Source of the DNA: Betaproteobacteria bacterium UBA6910
GTDB lineage: Bacteria > Pseudomonadota > Gammaproteobacteria > Burkholderiales > UBA6910
Length of the DNA: 6,310 bases
Direction of reading: 5' to 3'
Assembly: GCA_002451065.1 (NCBI GenBank)
Contig: DKBC01000289.1
Location: forward strand, 1-6,310
Below, one piece after another: positions 1-5,607 of the stretch. Position numbers and translations under genes: made by a program. Positions within the stretch are counted from its first letter, which is position 1. Every line of letters begins with the position of its first letter. The notes below the pieces were generated by a model. It searched no databases and was not told the DNA's origin. It saw only the letters and a program-made list of their open reading frames with translations.

Positions 1-246
1 TCCACCAAGTCCATGACCGGGCACCTGCTGGGAGCGGCGGGCGGGGTGGAGGGTGTGATTTCGGTGCTCGCCGTACACCACCAGGTTTCGCCCCCCACCA
101 TCAACATCTTCGACCAGGACCCCCAATGCGATCTCGATCACGCGGCCAATTCGGCCCGGGAGATGAAGATCGATGTCGCGCTTTCCAACTCATTCGGATT
201 CGGCGGAACCAACGGCACTCTGGTATTTCGCCGCTTCACCGGCTAG
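1..246 (+). CDS. fabF: 3-oxoacyl-ACP synthase II (KAS II), C-terminal 81 residues only
   Basis: Condensing enzyme of type II fatty acid synthesis: it joins malonyl-ACP to a growing acyl-ACP in the cytoplasm. Only the last 81 residues lie in the window; the family is about 410 long, so the active-site Cys and the first catalytic His are upstream of base 1. Visible residues 1-8 read STKSMTGH, holding the conserved Lys (residue 3) and the second catalytic His (residue 8), followed by the LLGAAGG loop. Residues 63-71 (NSFGFGGTN) form the conserved C-terminal glycine-rich loop with the gating Phe. The stop is TAG at 244-246. The match to the FabF C-terminus is close throughout, and position directly before mltG-tmk-holB supports fabF over fabB. 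No sign of disruption; the 5' truncation is only the window edge. Confidence 0.97.
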   Translation, partial: STKSMTGHLLGAAGGVEGVISVLAVHHQVSPPTINIFDQDPQCDLDHAANSAREMKIDVALSNSFGFGGTNGTLVFRRFTG

Positions 247-322
247 GGCCACGGCGGTCGCTCCGGCCCTGGCTTTGCGCCCCCGGTTGCGGCCGGGAAG
301 AGATGGCGGCTCCCGCCGATAC

Positions 323-327
323 GGTGA
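323..327 (+). promoter_or_regulatory. Ribosome binding site of mltG
   Basis: GGTGA lies 9 bases before the GTG at 337 and matches part of the anti-Shine-Dalgarno complement. It matters because a TGA at 325-327 is in frame with mltG and excludes any earlier start, so GTG 337 is the first possible start codon. Confidence 0.5.
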
Positions 328-336
328 CGTCGGATC

Positions 337-1335
337 GTGACCAAACGGACCGTAAAGCGAGCGTTTTTCGGGTTGGTTTTCCTGGCGGCCGCAGCCGCCG
401 GATGGCTGTCGCACCATCTGACCACGGCGAGGCCTCTCCCCCAAGCTCCCTATGAGTTCGCGGTGCAGTCCGGTAGTTCTCTGAGAGGCATTGCGACCCG
501 GCTGACCCGGGCCGGGATCCTGCCCGACGCTTGGAGCTTTGTCCTGCTGGGGCGGCTCATGGGGCGCTCGGGCCAGCTCAAAGCTGGCCACTATGTATTT
601 TCGGAACCACTTTCCCCGATGGATCTGCTCGATCGCCTCACCGAGGGATCGGTGGCCCAGGCCGAGGTACAGTTCATCGAGGGCTGGACCCTGAGGCAGG
701 TGCGGAATGCGCTCGTTGCCCATCCCGACCTCAAGCAGGAAACCACGGCCCTGACAGAGGCGGAACTGGCCTCGGCCGTGGGCGCTCCGTATTCATCGCT
801 GGAGGGCCTCATTTTCCCGGACAAGTATTACTTCGCAGTCGGCACATCGGACCTTTTAGTACTGAGACGGGGTTACCACGCCATGCAGGAGGAGCTGGAA
901 GCAGCGTGGGCGCGGCGAGTCACCGGGCTGCCTTTGAGCACTCCCTACGAGGCCCTGATTCTGGCGTCTATTGTGGAAAAGGAAACCGGCGCCGCGGCTG
1001 AGCGCGCCATGGTGGCTGCGGTGTTCGTCAACCGGCTCAGACGGGGCATGAAACTCGATACGGACCCCACCGTGATCTACGGACTGGGCGAGAAGTTTGA
1101 CGGCAACCTCCGGCGGCGGGATCTGGAAACAGACACGCCCTACAATACCTACACGCGGGCCGGCCTCCCACCCACGCCCATCGCCCTGCCGGGGCGCGCC
1201 TCGATTGAGGCGGCGCTGAACCCGGCCGAGACCAAGGCCCTTTATTTCGTAGCCCGGGGCGACGGAACGTCGCACTTCTCGGCGACGCTCTCCGAGCATG
1301 AGCGGGCCGTCACCAAGTACCAACGCAGGAAATGA
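337..1335 (+). CDS. mltG: Endolytic murein transglycosylase MltG (YceG family)
   Basis: Inner-membrane lytic transglycosylase that cuts nascent peptidoglycan strands within the chain and is thought to end glycan elongation. The protein has 332 residues, near the family norm of about 340. Residues 1-8 are basic, residues about 9-26 form one hydrophobic membrane anchor, and the rest is periplasmic. Residues about 40-90 look like the LysM-like subdomain ([14 protein letters not shown]). The catalytic YceG domain follows, with [11 protein letters not shown] at 156-166 and the hallmark ASIVEKE at 210-216; Glu214 aligns with the catalytic Glu of E. coli Mlt[12 protein letters not shown] (241-251), YNTY (269-272) and GLPPTPI (276-282) are further family signatures. 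The start is GTG at 337, forced by an in-frame stop just upstream. It overlaps tmk by 4 bases (ATGA), indicating translational coupling. The pabC gene that usually sits between fabF and mltG is absent here. Confidence 0.96.
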   Translation: MTKRTVKRAFFGLVFLAAAAAGWLSHHLTTARPLPQAPYEFAVQSGSSLRGIATRLTRAGILPDAWSFVLLGRLMGRSGQLKAGHYVFSEPLSPMDLLDRLTEGSVAQAEVQFIEGWTLRQVRNALVAHPDLKQETTALTEAELASAVGAPYSSLEGLIFPDKYYFAVGTSDLLVLRRGYHAMQEELEAAWARRVTGLPLSTPYEALILASIVEKETGAAAERAMVAAVFVNRLRRGMKLDTDPTVIYGLGEKFDGNLRRRDLETDTPYNTYTRAGLPPTPIALPGRASIEAALNPAETKALYFVARGDGTSHFSATLSEHERAVTKYQRRK

Positions 1336-1955
1336 GCGGCCGGGGCAAGTTCATCACCCTCGAGGGAATCGACGGAGCCGGCAAGAGCACGCACCTCGCC
1401 TGGCTGGAGCGTTTTCTCCTGGCGCGCGGCAAGGAGGTGCGGGTTACCCGGGAGCCGGGCGGCACGCCTCTCGGGGAAACCCTGAGGGGACTGGTGCTGG
1501 ATCACACCATGGCCATGCACCGGGACACCGAGACCCTGCTCATGTTCGCTTCCCGGCGGGAGCACCTGGACAAAGTGATCAGCCCGGCCCTGGAAGCGGG
1601 GGTGTGGGTGGTGTCCGACCGCTTCACCGATGCAACCTTTGCCTACCAGGGAGGGGGCCGAGGGGTGGACTGGGACCAACTTCGTGTCCTGGAGTCCTGG
1701 GTGCAAGGAGGGCTGCAACCCGATCTCACCCTGTTGTTCGACGTGCCACCGGACGTGGGCCGAGAGCGTGTGGCGGGGACCCGGGAACTCGACCGATTCG
1801 AGCGCGAGCAGGAAGCGTTTTTCGGCCGTGTCCGGGACGCCTATCTGCGGCGAGCCCGGGAACATCCCGACCGGATCCGAGTTATAGATTCTACTTATAA
1901 TGTCTCCGACATCCAGAAACAACTTGAAGTAATACTGATATCATATTGTGAATAA
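1332..1955 (+). CDS. tmk: Thymidylate kinase (dTMP kinase)
   Basis: Phosphorylates dTMP to dTDP with ATP, an essential step of dTTP supply in the cytoplasm. It has 207 residues, the usual family size. The P-loop is GIDGAGKST at 12-20. It has no Arg in the loop, and Arg residues lie instead in the LID at about 143-157 (GRERV...RELDRFE), which is the bacterial type II arrangement. [10 protein letters not shown] (40-49) and the DRF motif (96-98, followed by the AYQGGGRG loop at 104-111) form the dTMP-binding site. The ATG start overlaps the mltG stop codon. The last 25 or so codons are strikingly AT-rich compared with the body of the gene (codons such as ATA, TTA and TAT), and the extreme C-terminus (ILISYCE) is not a conserved region. 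The stop TAA at 1953-1955 is in the same frame as holB, which starts 33 bases later. Confidence 0.97.
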   Translation: MSGRGKFITLEGIDGAGKSTHLAWLERFLLARGKEVRVTREPGGTPLGETLRGLVLDHTMAMHRDTETLLMFASRREHLDKVISPALEAGVWVVSDRFTDATFAYQGGGRGVDWDQLRVLESWVQGGLQPDLTLLFDVPPDVGRERVAGTRELDRFEREQEAFFGRVRDAYLRRAREHPDRIRVIDSTYNVSDIQKQLEVILISYCE

Positions 1956-1975
1956 AGCAATAAATATTTTTGCGT
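1881..1975 (+). other. AT-rich island at the tmk/holB junction; possible internal promoter
   Basis: About 95 bases that are mostly A and T inside strongly GC-rich surroundings. They cover the 3' end of tmk and the 33-base gap before holB. The stretch holds a perfect TATAAT at 1896-1901, but I see no convincing -35 hexamer 16-18 bases before it, and a TTGAAG at 1924-1929 that lacks a good -10. It also holds an imperfect hairpin, GCAA at 1957-1960 pairing with TTGC at 1970-1973. A promoter for holB onward is possible but not shown by the sequence. Confidence 0.3.
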
Positions 1976-1988
1976 CGGAATCCAGAGC

Positions 1989-3020
1989 GTGAACCAATTA
2001 CCGTGGCAGGGGGAGGTATGGCGGCGACTGACCCAGCGCCCCGAGACACTGCCCCACGCGTTGCTGCTGCGGGGCCGGCACGGCATCGGCAAGAACGCTT
2101 TTGTTGCGGCCTTCGCCCAATGGCTGCTTTGTGAATCGCGCTCGCCCCAGGAAGCCTGCGGGATCTGCGCCAGCTGCGGCTGGTTTGTCCAGGGAGCCCA
2201 CCCCGACTTTTGCCGCGTCGAACCGGAAGCGGTGGCGGGGGCATCCGAAGGGGAAGGGGACGGACCCCGGCGCGGCGGCGAGCGCAGGCTGCGCCAGCAG
2301 ATCACCGTGGAGCAGGTCCGGCAGCTCGGGGACTTCGTCAACGTTTCCGCCCACCGGGGGGGCTACCGGGTGGTGGCGCTTCATCCCGCCGAGAGCATGA
2401 ATATCCACGCCGCCAATGCCCTGCTCAAGACCCTGGAGGAGCCGCCGCCCAATCTGATTTTCCTGCTGGTTTGCCATCGTCCCCAGCGGGTGCTCCCGAC
2501 CATCCTCAGCCGTTGCCAGCAGGTGCTGATGCCAGTGCCGGACCCCGGCGCCGCCGAGCAGTGGCTGAGGGGGCAGGGGGTCGAGAGCCCCGCTCAGCCC
2601 TTGGCCGAGGCCGGGTTCGCCCCGGTTGCGGCCCTTGCCCTCAGTGATCCGGGGCACCAGGCGTTGCGGACCCGGATGATGCGAATCCTGAGCGACCCGG
2701 CCCGCCTGGATGTGGTGGCGGCGGCCGACGCGTTGCAGGGCGCCGATGCCGGGACCCTCGTTGGCTGGTTGCAGCGCTGGTGCTATGACCTCATGCGCGT
2801 GAGATCCGGCGGGGCTCCGCACTTCAATCCGGATTTTTCTGCCGCTCTGGATAACCTGGGGCGATCTGCCCGGGCCAGCGGTCTCCTGGGGCTCACCCGG
2901 GTGCTGACTGACGCCCAGCGCGTGGCCCAACACCCCCTCAATGCCAGGCTCTTCGCCGAGTCCCTGCTGTTATACTACCGGCACTCGTTCCATCCAGAGA
3001 AAGGTTCCAGGCGTGACTGA
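1989..3020 (+). CDS. holB: DNA polymerase III subunit delta prime (clamp loader)
   Basis: Delta-prime subunit of the clamp-loader complex, which loads the sliding clamp on DNA during replication. It has 343 residues, similar to E. coli HolB (334). AAA+ fold features: a P-loop-like GRHGIGKNA at 29-37 in which the Ser/Thr after Lys is Asn, as expected for a subunit that need not hydrolyse ATP; a zinc module with Cys48, Cys57, Cys60 and Cys63; the helix NALLKTLEEPP at 143-153; and the SRC arginine-finger motif at 174-176 that acts on the neighbouring subunit's ATP site. Residues 80-103, rich in Gly, Glu and Arg, seem to be an insertion relative to better-known homologues. The start is GTG at 1989 with a modest GGAA 8 bases upstream; an in-frame tmk stop at 1953-1955 limits upstream choices. 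The 3' end overlaps pilZ by 8 bases. Confidence 0.95.
   Translation: MNQLPWQGEVWRRLTQRPETLPHALLLRGRHGIGKNAFVAAFAQWLLCESRSPQEACGICASCGWFVQGAHPDFCRVEPEAVAGASEGEGDGPRRGGERRLRQQITVEQVRQLGDFVNVSAHRGGYRVVALHPAESMNIHAANALLKTLEEPPPNLIFLLVCHRPQRVLPTILSRCQQVLMPVPDPGAAEQWLRGQGVESPAQPLAEAGFAPVAALALSDPGHQALRTRMMRILSDPARLDVVAAADALQGADAGTLVGWLQRWCYDLMRVRSGGAPHFNPDFSAALDNLGRSARASGLLGLTRVLTDAQRVAQHPLNARLFAESLLLYYRHSFHPEKGSRRD
2997..3004 (+). promoter_or_regulatory. Ribosome binding site of pilZ, inside the holB 3' end
   Basis: GAGAAAGG ends 8 bases before the GTG at 3013. It decides the pilZ start: an ATG at 2941 lies in the same frame but is 72 bases deep in holB, and the residues it would add do not resemble PilZ. 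Confidence 0.6.
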
Positions 3021-3372
3021 AGGTGATCGGGGCGGCCGGCCCGGTGTGCTTTCTCTCAACATCAAGGAGAAGACGGCGCTGTATTCCGCCTACATGCCCC
3101 AGGTTCGCGGCGGAGGGCTGTTCATCCCGACCAACAAGCCCTACCGGATCGGCGACGAGATCTACATGCTGCTCACCCTGTTGGAAGATCCGGTCAAGAT
3201 TCCGGTGGCCGGAAACGTGATATGGGTGACTCCCGCCGGCGCCCAAGGGAACCGCACCCAGGGGATCGGGGTCAAGTTTAGTCAGGATGAAAGCGGGGCG
3301 GCGGCCCGCGGCAGGATCGAGACGCTGCTGGGTGGCATGCTCCAGTCCAACCGCCACACCCACACTTTCTAG
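3013..3372 (+). CDS. pilZ: PilZ domain protein, type IV pilus assembly class
   Basis: Small cytoplasmic protein of the PilZ family. The founding member in Pseudomonas is needed for type IV pilus formation, and homologues contact the pilus ATPase PilB and FimX. The 119 residues match the founding PilZ (118) closely along the whole length: SLNIKEKTALYSAYMP at 14-29, GGGLFIPTN at 33-41, KIPVAGNVIWVTP at 64-76, GAQGNRTQGIGVKF at 78-91, and a THTF C-terminus. The RxxxR and D/NxSxxG motifs that bind cyclic di-GMP in canonical PilZ domains are absent, as in this non-binding subclass. The start chosen is GTG 3013, because it gives the right N-terminus and has a good ribosome site. Its 8-base overlap with holB suggests coupled translation. 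No pilus genes are in the window, so a pilus role rests on family knowledge. Confidence 0.93.
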   Translation: MTEGDRGGRPGVLSLNIKEKTALYSAYMPQVRGGGLFIPTNKPYRIGDEIYMLLTLLEDPVKIPVAGNVIWVTPAGAQGNRTQGIGVKFSQDESGAAARGRIETLLGGMLQSNRHTHTF

Positions 3373-3412
3373 GTTCTCCCGCCCTGACGCGCGGGCAAAC
3401 GCGTCGGCCTGT

Positions 3413-4189
3413 ATGACCGCGCTCGTCGATTCCCATTGCCACCTGGATTTTCCGGAACTGTCCGCCGATCTCCCGGCGGTGCTGGCGAACATGGCAGCCC
3501 AAGGGGTGTCCCACGCTCTATGCGTATCTGTCTCGCTGGAAAACTTTCCCCGAATCCTCGCCCTCACCGAAGCCCATGCCTGCCTGTTCGCGTCCGTAGG
3601 GGTTCATCCGGACCACCAGGAAGGAGAGGAACCCACCCAGGATCGCCTGGTCGAACTGTCGGCTCATCCCCGGGTGGTGGCGATCGGCGAGACCGGCCTC
3701 GATTACTATCGGCTGCGGGGAGACCTGGAATGGCAGCGGAGCCGGTTCCGAACGCACATCCGCGCCGCGCGCCAGGCGAGGAAGCCGCTGATCGTCCACA
3801 CCCGGGACGCGGCGTTGGACACCCTGCGGCTGATGGGGGAGGAAAAGGCGGGAGAGGCCGGCGGAGTCATGCACTGCTTTACCGAATCCTGGGAAACGGC
3901 AAGGGCGGCTCTCGACCTGGGGTTCTACATTTCCTTTTCCGGGATCATCACCTTCCGCAACGCGGCTGCCCTCCGGGAGGTGGCCGGGAAAGTCCCCAGT
4001 GATCGCCTTCTTGTGGAGACCGACTCTCCCTACCTCGCTCCGGTGCCCTACCGTGGAAAGACCAACCAGCCGGCTTATGTGCGTTACGTGGCGGAGGAGA
4101 TCGCCCGCATCCGGGGCATGCCGTTCGAGGCTCTGGCGGAAACGACTACGCGGAATTTCACTGAATTATTTAATTCCATTAAACAGTAA
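3413..4189 (+). CDS. tatD: TatD family metal-dependent hydrolase (DNase), YcfH type
   Basis: TIM-barrel metallo-hydrolase of the TatD family; characterised members are 3'-5' exonucleases or DNases acting in the cytoplasm. It has 258 residues, typical of the family. All metal ligands are present: His8 and His10 in DSHCHLD, Glu93 in GETGLDYY, His129 in IVHTRDA, His154 in MHCFTES and Asp204 in ETDSPYLAP. GVHP at 63-66 is a further signature. The frame is open upstream to 3287 inside pilZ, but ATG 3413 gives the canonical MTALVDSHCHLD beginning, so the longer form is rejected. No clear Shine-Dalgarno precedes it. It lies 40 bases after pilZ. The holB-(pilZ)-tatD order matches E. coli ycfH, the paralogue near holB, rather than the tatABC-linked gene, so the tatD symbol denotes the family. 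The last dozen codons turn AT-rich. Confidence 0.93.
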   Translation: MTALVDSHCHLDFPELSADLPAVLANMAAQGVSHALCVSVSLENFPRILALTEAHACLFASVGVHPDHQEGEEPTQDRLVELSAHPRVVAIGETGLDYYRLRGDLEWQRSRFRTHIRAARQARKPLIVHTRDAALDTLRLMGEEKAGEAGGVMHCFTESWETARAALDLGFYISFSGIITFRNAAALREVAGKVPSDRLLVETDSPYLAPVPYRGKTNQPAYVRYVAEEIARIRGMPFEALAETTTRNFTELFNSIKQ

Positions 4190-4208
4190 TATACAGGCGT
4201 AACTTAAA

Positions 4209-4844
4209 GTGATAAGTAAACTCATTACGTGGGGCGTCCTGAGTGCCCTGCTGCTGGCGGCGCCAGTGCAGGCGGGGACTTATGAAGATCTCTTGCAGGC
4301 GGTGGCGGAGGATAACTCGGTATGGCTGCGGGACATGATCGGCGAGGGAGCCGATCCGAACACCGTGGCCCCAGACGGTAATTCGTTGTTGATCCTGGCG
4401 GTGCGGGACGGGAAGAAAAGCGTGTTCCCGGTCCTTCTGGAATCCAAGGCCAACGTTGAATTCCGGAATGCCAACGGCGAAACGGCCCTCATGATTGCGG
4501 CCATCAGTGGTCGAGCAGACATGGCCAGCAAGCTGGTATTTGCGGGAGCACGGTACGAGTTCAGGGGGTGGAATCCATTGCTGTACGCGGCCACCGGGGG
4601 CAAGGACGAGGTGGTCAAGATGCTGCTCAATCTGGGCGCCAACATTAACGCCGTGTCCGACAACGGAACGACGCCGCTCATGATGGCAGTGCGCGGTGGG
4701 CACAAGTCCACGGTCAAGCTGCTCCTGGCGCGGGGAGCCAATCCAAACATGAAAAACGAGCGTGGCGACACGGCGCTGGCTTGGGCTATGGACCACGGAT
4801 ACACCGAGATCGGCACCATGCTGGTGGACCACGGCGCAAAATAA
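4209..4844 (+). CDS. Exported ankyrin-repeat protein, function unknown
   Basis: Predicted periplasmic protein of 211 residues. Residues 1-22 form a signal peptide: Lys4, a hydrophobic core at about 5-18, and a likely signal peptidase I cut after Ala22 (PVQA before GTYEDLL). The mature part is nearly all ankyrin repeats: a degenerate one at about 25-54, then repeats near 56-87, 89-118, 120-150, 152-182 and a C-terminal cap at 185-211. GADPN, GANIN and GANPN turns and the G-TPLMMAV and GDTALAWA helices mark them. Ankyrin repeats bind proteins and carry no catalysis, so a partner cannot be read from sequence. The start is GTG at 4209, with only a weak AGG at 4195-4197 as ribosome site; it is supported by the complete signal peptide that follows. 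It lies 19 bases after tatD, so it is probably co-transcribed. I recall ankyrin genes after tatD in Betaproteobacteria, but that is memory, not something seen here. Confidence 0.87.
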   Translation: MISKLITWGVLSALLLAAPVQAGTYEDLLQAVAEDNSVWLRDMIGEGADPNTVAPDGNSLLILAVRDGKKSVFPVLLESKANVEFRNANGETALMIAAISGRADMASKLVFAGARYEFRGWNPLLYAATGGKDEVVKMLLNLGANINAVSDNGTTPLMMAVRGGHKSTVKLLLARGANPNMKNERGDTALAWAMDHGYTEIGTMLVDHGAK

Positions 4845-4855
4845 CCTAATTGCGC
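4834..4855. repeat. Inverted repeat around the ankyrin gene stop codon
   Basis: GCGCAA at 4834-4839 and TTGCGC at 4850-4855 are perfect 6-base arms separated by 10 bases that contain the TAA stop (4842-4844). It could act as a weak transcription end for the operon, but no T-run follows, so a standard intrinsic terminator is not supported. Confidence 0.4.
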
Positions 4856-4870
4856 ATAATGTATATTATG
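4855..4870. repeat. AT-rich palindrome in the convergent gap
   Basis: CATAAT at 4855-4860 and ATTATG at 4865-4870 are perfect 6-base arms around GTAT. It directly abuts the preceding inverted repeat, sharing base 4855. It could be a protein-binding site or part of a transcription-end structure; neither is shown. Confidence 0.45.
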
Positions 4871-4902
4871 TCAAATTAGCAGGCTGTCAAATAAGCCGGC
4901 GG
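4871..4902. repeat. Two tandem copies of an imperfect 16-base repeat
   Basis: Copy 1 at 4871-4886 and copy 2 at 4887-4902 both begin TCAAAT and agree at 13 of 16 positions. They are directly adjacent and end at the base before the DUF1178 stop codon (complement of 4903-4905). Likely a small local duplication; function unknown. Confidence 0.55.
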
Positions 4903-4904
4903 CT
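4889..4904 (-). terminator. Possible weak terminator of the DUF1178 gene
   Basis: Read on the minus strand, AGCC and GGCT arms (plus-strand 4901-4904 and 4894-4897) enclose a 3-base loop and are followed by TTATTTG. The stem is only 4 pairs and the T-run is broken, so this is marginal. Confidence 0.2.
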
Positions 4905-5364
4905 AGTGAGACTTGCCCCTTCCTGCCAGAGGGAACGGCAGCGCGGTGACCGGAATCCCCTCTTCCTGCAATTCGTCGAATTCCTCCCGGGATGCGGTGC
5001 CACGAATCATGCGCTCCGCAGTCTCCCGGTAGTGAATGCGTCGTGCCTCCTCCGGAAACTCGGTGCCCACGTCCTCGCTTTTCTCCAGGATGTGGCGAAC
5101 CATCTTGGCGAGTACCTGGGCGGGCAGCTCGCGGTCGGCTCCCGGTTCATAGAGTGCCTCCGAGCGCTCCGGCGCACTCTCGACCTGGGGAGCGGCTGGC
5201 GACGTGTGCACGTAGGCGGCGGAAGCCACCCGCCGGGTCTCGCTGCTCCCGCATAGCGGGCACTCCACCAGTCTTGCCCGGGATTGGCGATCGAATTCCG
5301 CCGCCGAGGCAAACCAGCCCTCAAAACGGTGATCCTGATCACAAATAAGGTCGTAGATAATCAC
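4903..5364 (-). CDS. DUF1178 family protein, possible zinc-binding protein of unknown function
   Basis: Conserved proteobacterial protein of 153 residues with no known biochemical role. The family signature is plain: an N-terminal MIIYDLIC...HRFEGWF (residues 1-18), a single CPLC knuckle at 35-38 followed by GS, and a C-terminal helical region with VGTEFPEEARRIHY (99-112) and EEGIPVTALP (134-143). Cys8, Cys35 and Cys38, perhaps with His12, could hold a zinc; this is inference from spacing. A Pro/Ala/Glu-rich variable linker at about 54-80 separates the two parts, as is usual for the family. The start is GTG (complement of 5362-5364) with AAGGA 7 bases upstream. The gene is convergent with the ankyrin gene and divergent from the phosphotransferase, so it is probably transcribed alone. 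Confidence 0.9.
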   Translation of the reverse strand: MIIYDLICDQDHRFEGWFASAAEFDRQSRARLVECPLCGSSETRRVASAAYVHTSPAAPQVESAPERSEALYEPGADRELPAQVLAKMVRHILEKSEDVGTEFPEEARRIHYRETAERMIRGTASREEFDELQEEGIPVTALPFPLAGRGKSH

Positions 5365-5371
5365 TTGGTGG

Positions 5372-5376
5372 TCCTT
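5372..5376 (-). promoter_or_regulatory. Ribosome binding site of the DUF1178 gene
   Basis: AAGGA on the minus strand, 7 bases before the GTG start at 5364-5362. It supports that GTG as the start. Confidence 0.65.
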
Positions 5377-5400
5377 GTATGCTTCGAATTTTACTACATG

Positions 5401-5431
5401 CTTATACGCGGGGTCCCGGAAAGAATTTCAA
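5401..5431 (-). promoter_or_regulatory. Candidate promoter for the DUF1178 gene
   Basis: On the minus strand TTGAAA (complement of 5426-5431) is followed after 19 bases by TATAAG (complement of 5401-5406). Both boxes resemble sigma-70 consensus, but the spacer is 2 bases longer than ideal. It lies about 37 bases before the GTG. Confidence 0.3.
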
Positions 5432-5592
5432 TGCCCAGGAGATTCCCCGGGTTAGTTTGACGCGAGGCTTTCGCGAGAAATTCCGGAGCGTGGCGTGGAG
5501 TAAAATTGCCGTCGCCATGTCTGCTTCTGTCTTCGCTCCGGCGGCCGTCGGGTGGCGTCCCAATCCCCCGGTGCCATTTGGCGGGCAGTGCT

Positions 5593-5598
5593 GAGGGG
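5593..5598 (+). promoter_or_regulatory. Ribosome binding site of the phosphotransferase gene
   Basis: GAGGGG ends 9 bases before the GTG at 5608. It favours that start over the in-frame TTG at 5578, which has no such site. Confidence 0.5.
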
Positions 5599-5607
5599 TG
5601 TGGCGGC

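Larger units (their letters stand above)
5365..5607. other. Divergent intergenic region between the DUF1178 and phosphotransferase genes
   Basis: A 243-base gap that should hold promoters for both outward-facing genes. The half nearer DUF1178 is AT-rich around 5384-5406 and carries the candidate minus promoter listed separately. On the plus strand TTGACG at 5457-5462 resembles a -35 box, but no good -10 lies 16-18 bases on; a TAAAAT at 5501-5506 is too far away. A perfect inverted repeat, CGCGA at 5461-5465 and TCGCG at 5471-5475 around a 5-base loop, overlaps the TTGACG and could be an operator. No tRNA or other RNA fold was recognised. Confidence 0.5.

Noticed and set aside
190..723. Minus-strand open frame of 177 residues opposite fabF and mltG
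   Set aside because: It lies antisense to two well-supported genes, is rich in Arg, Gly and Pro as GC-rich shadow frames are, and has no recognised motif.
1298..1900. Plus-strand frame overlapping tmk, 200 residues
   Set aside because: It is an out-of-frame reading of the thymidylate kinase gene with low-complexity Gly/Arg/Pro composition.
1998..2933. Long minus-strand frame (311 residues) opposite holB
   Set aside because: Long antisense frames are expected at this GC content, and HolB on the plus strand has all family motifs.
3378..3396. CCCGC/GCGGG hairpin between pilZ and tatD as a terminator
   Set aside because: The stem is 5 pairs with no T-run, it sits inside an apparent operon, and such GC hairpins are common by chance here.
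3287..3412. N-terminal extension of TatD into pilZ
   Set aside because: The extra residues are basic and unlike TatD, and ATG 3413 gives the conserved N-terminus.
4179..4832. Minus-strand frame of 217 residues opposite the ankyrin gene
   Set aside because: The plus-strand ankyrin repeats and signal peptide are unambiguous; the antisense frame mirrors the repeat periodicity and resembles no family I know.
5379..5594. Plus-strand frame of 71 residues in the divergent gap
   Set aside because: It overlaps the likely promoter region of the DUF1178 gene, has no clear ribosome site at a sensible distance and shows no known motif. A real small gene cannot be fully excluded.
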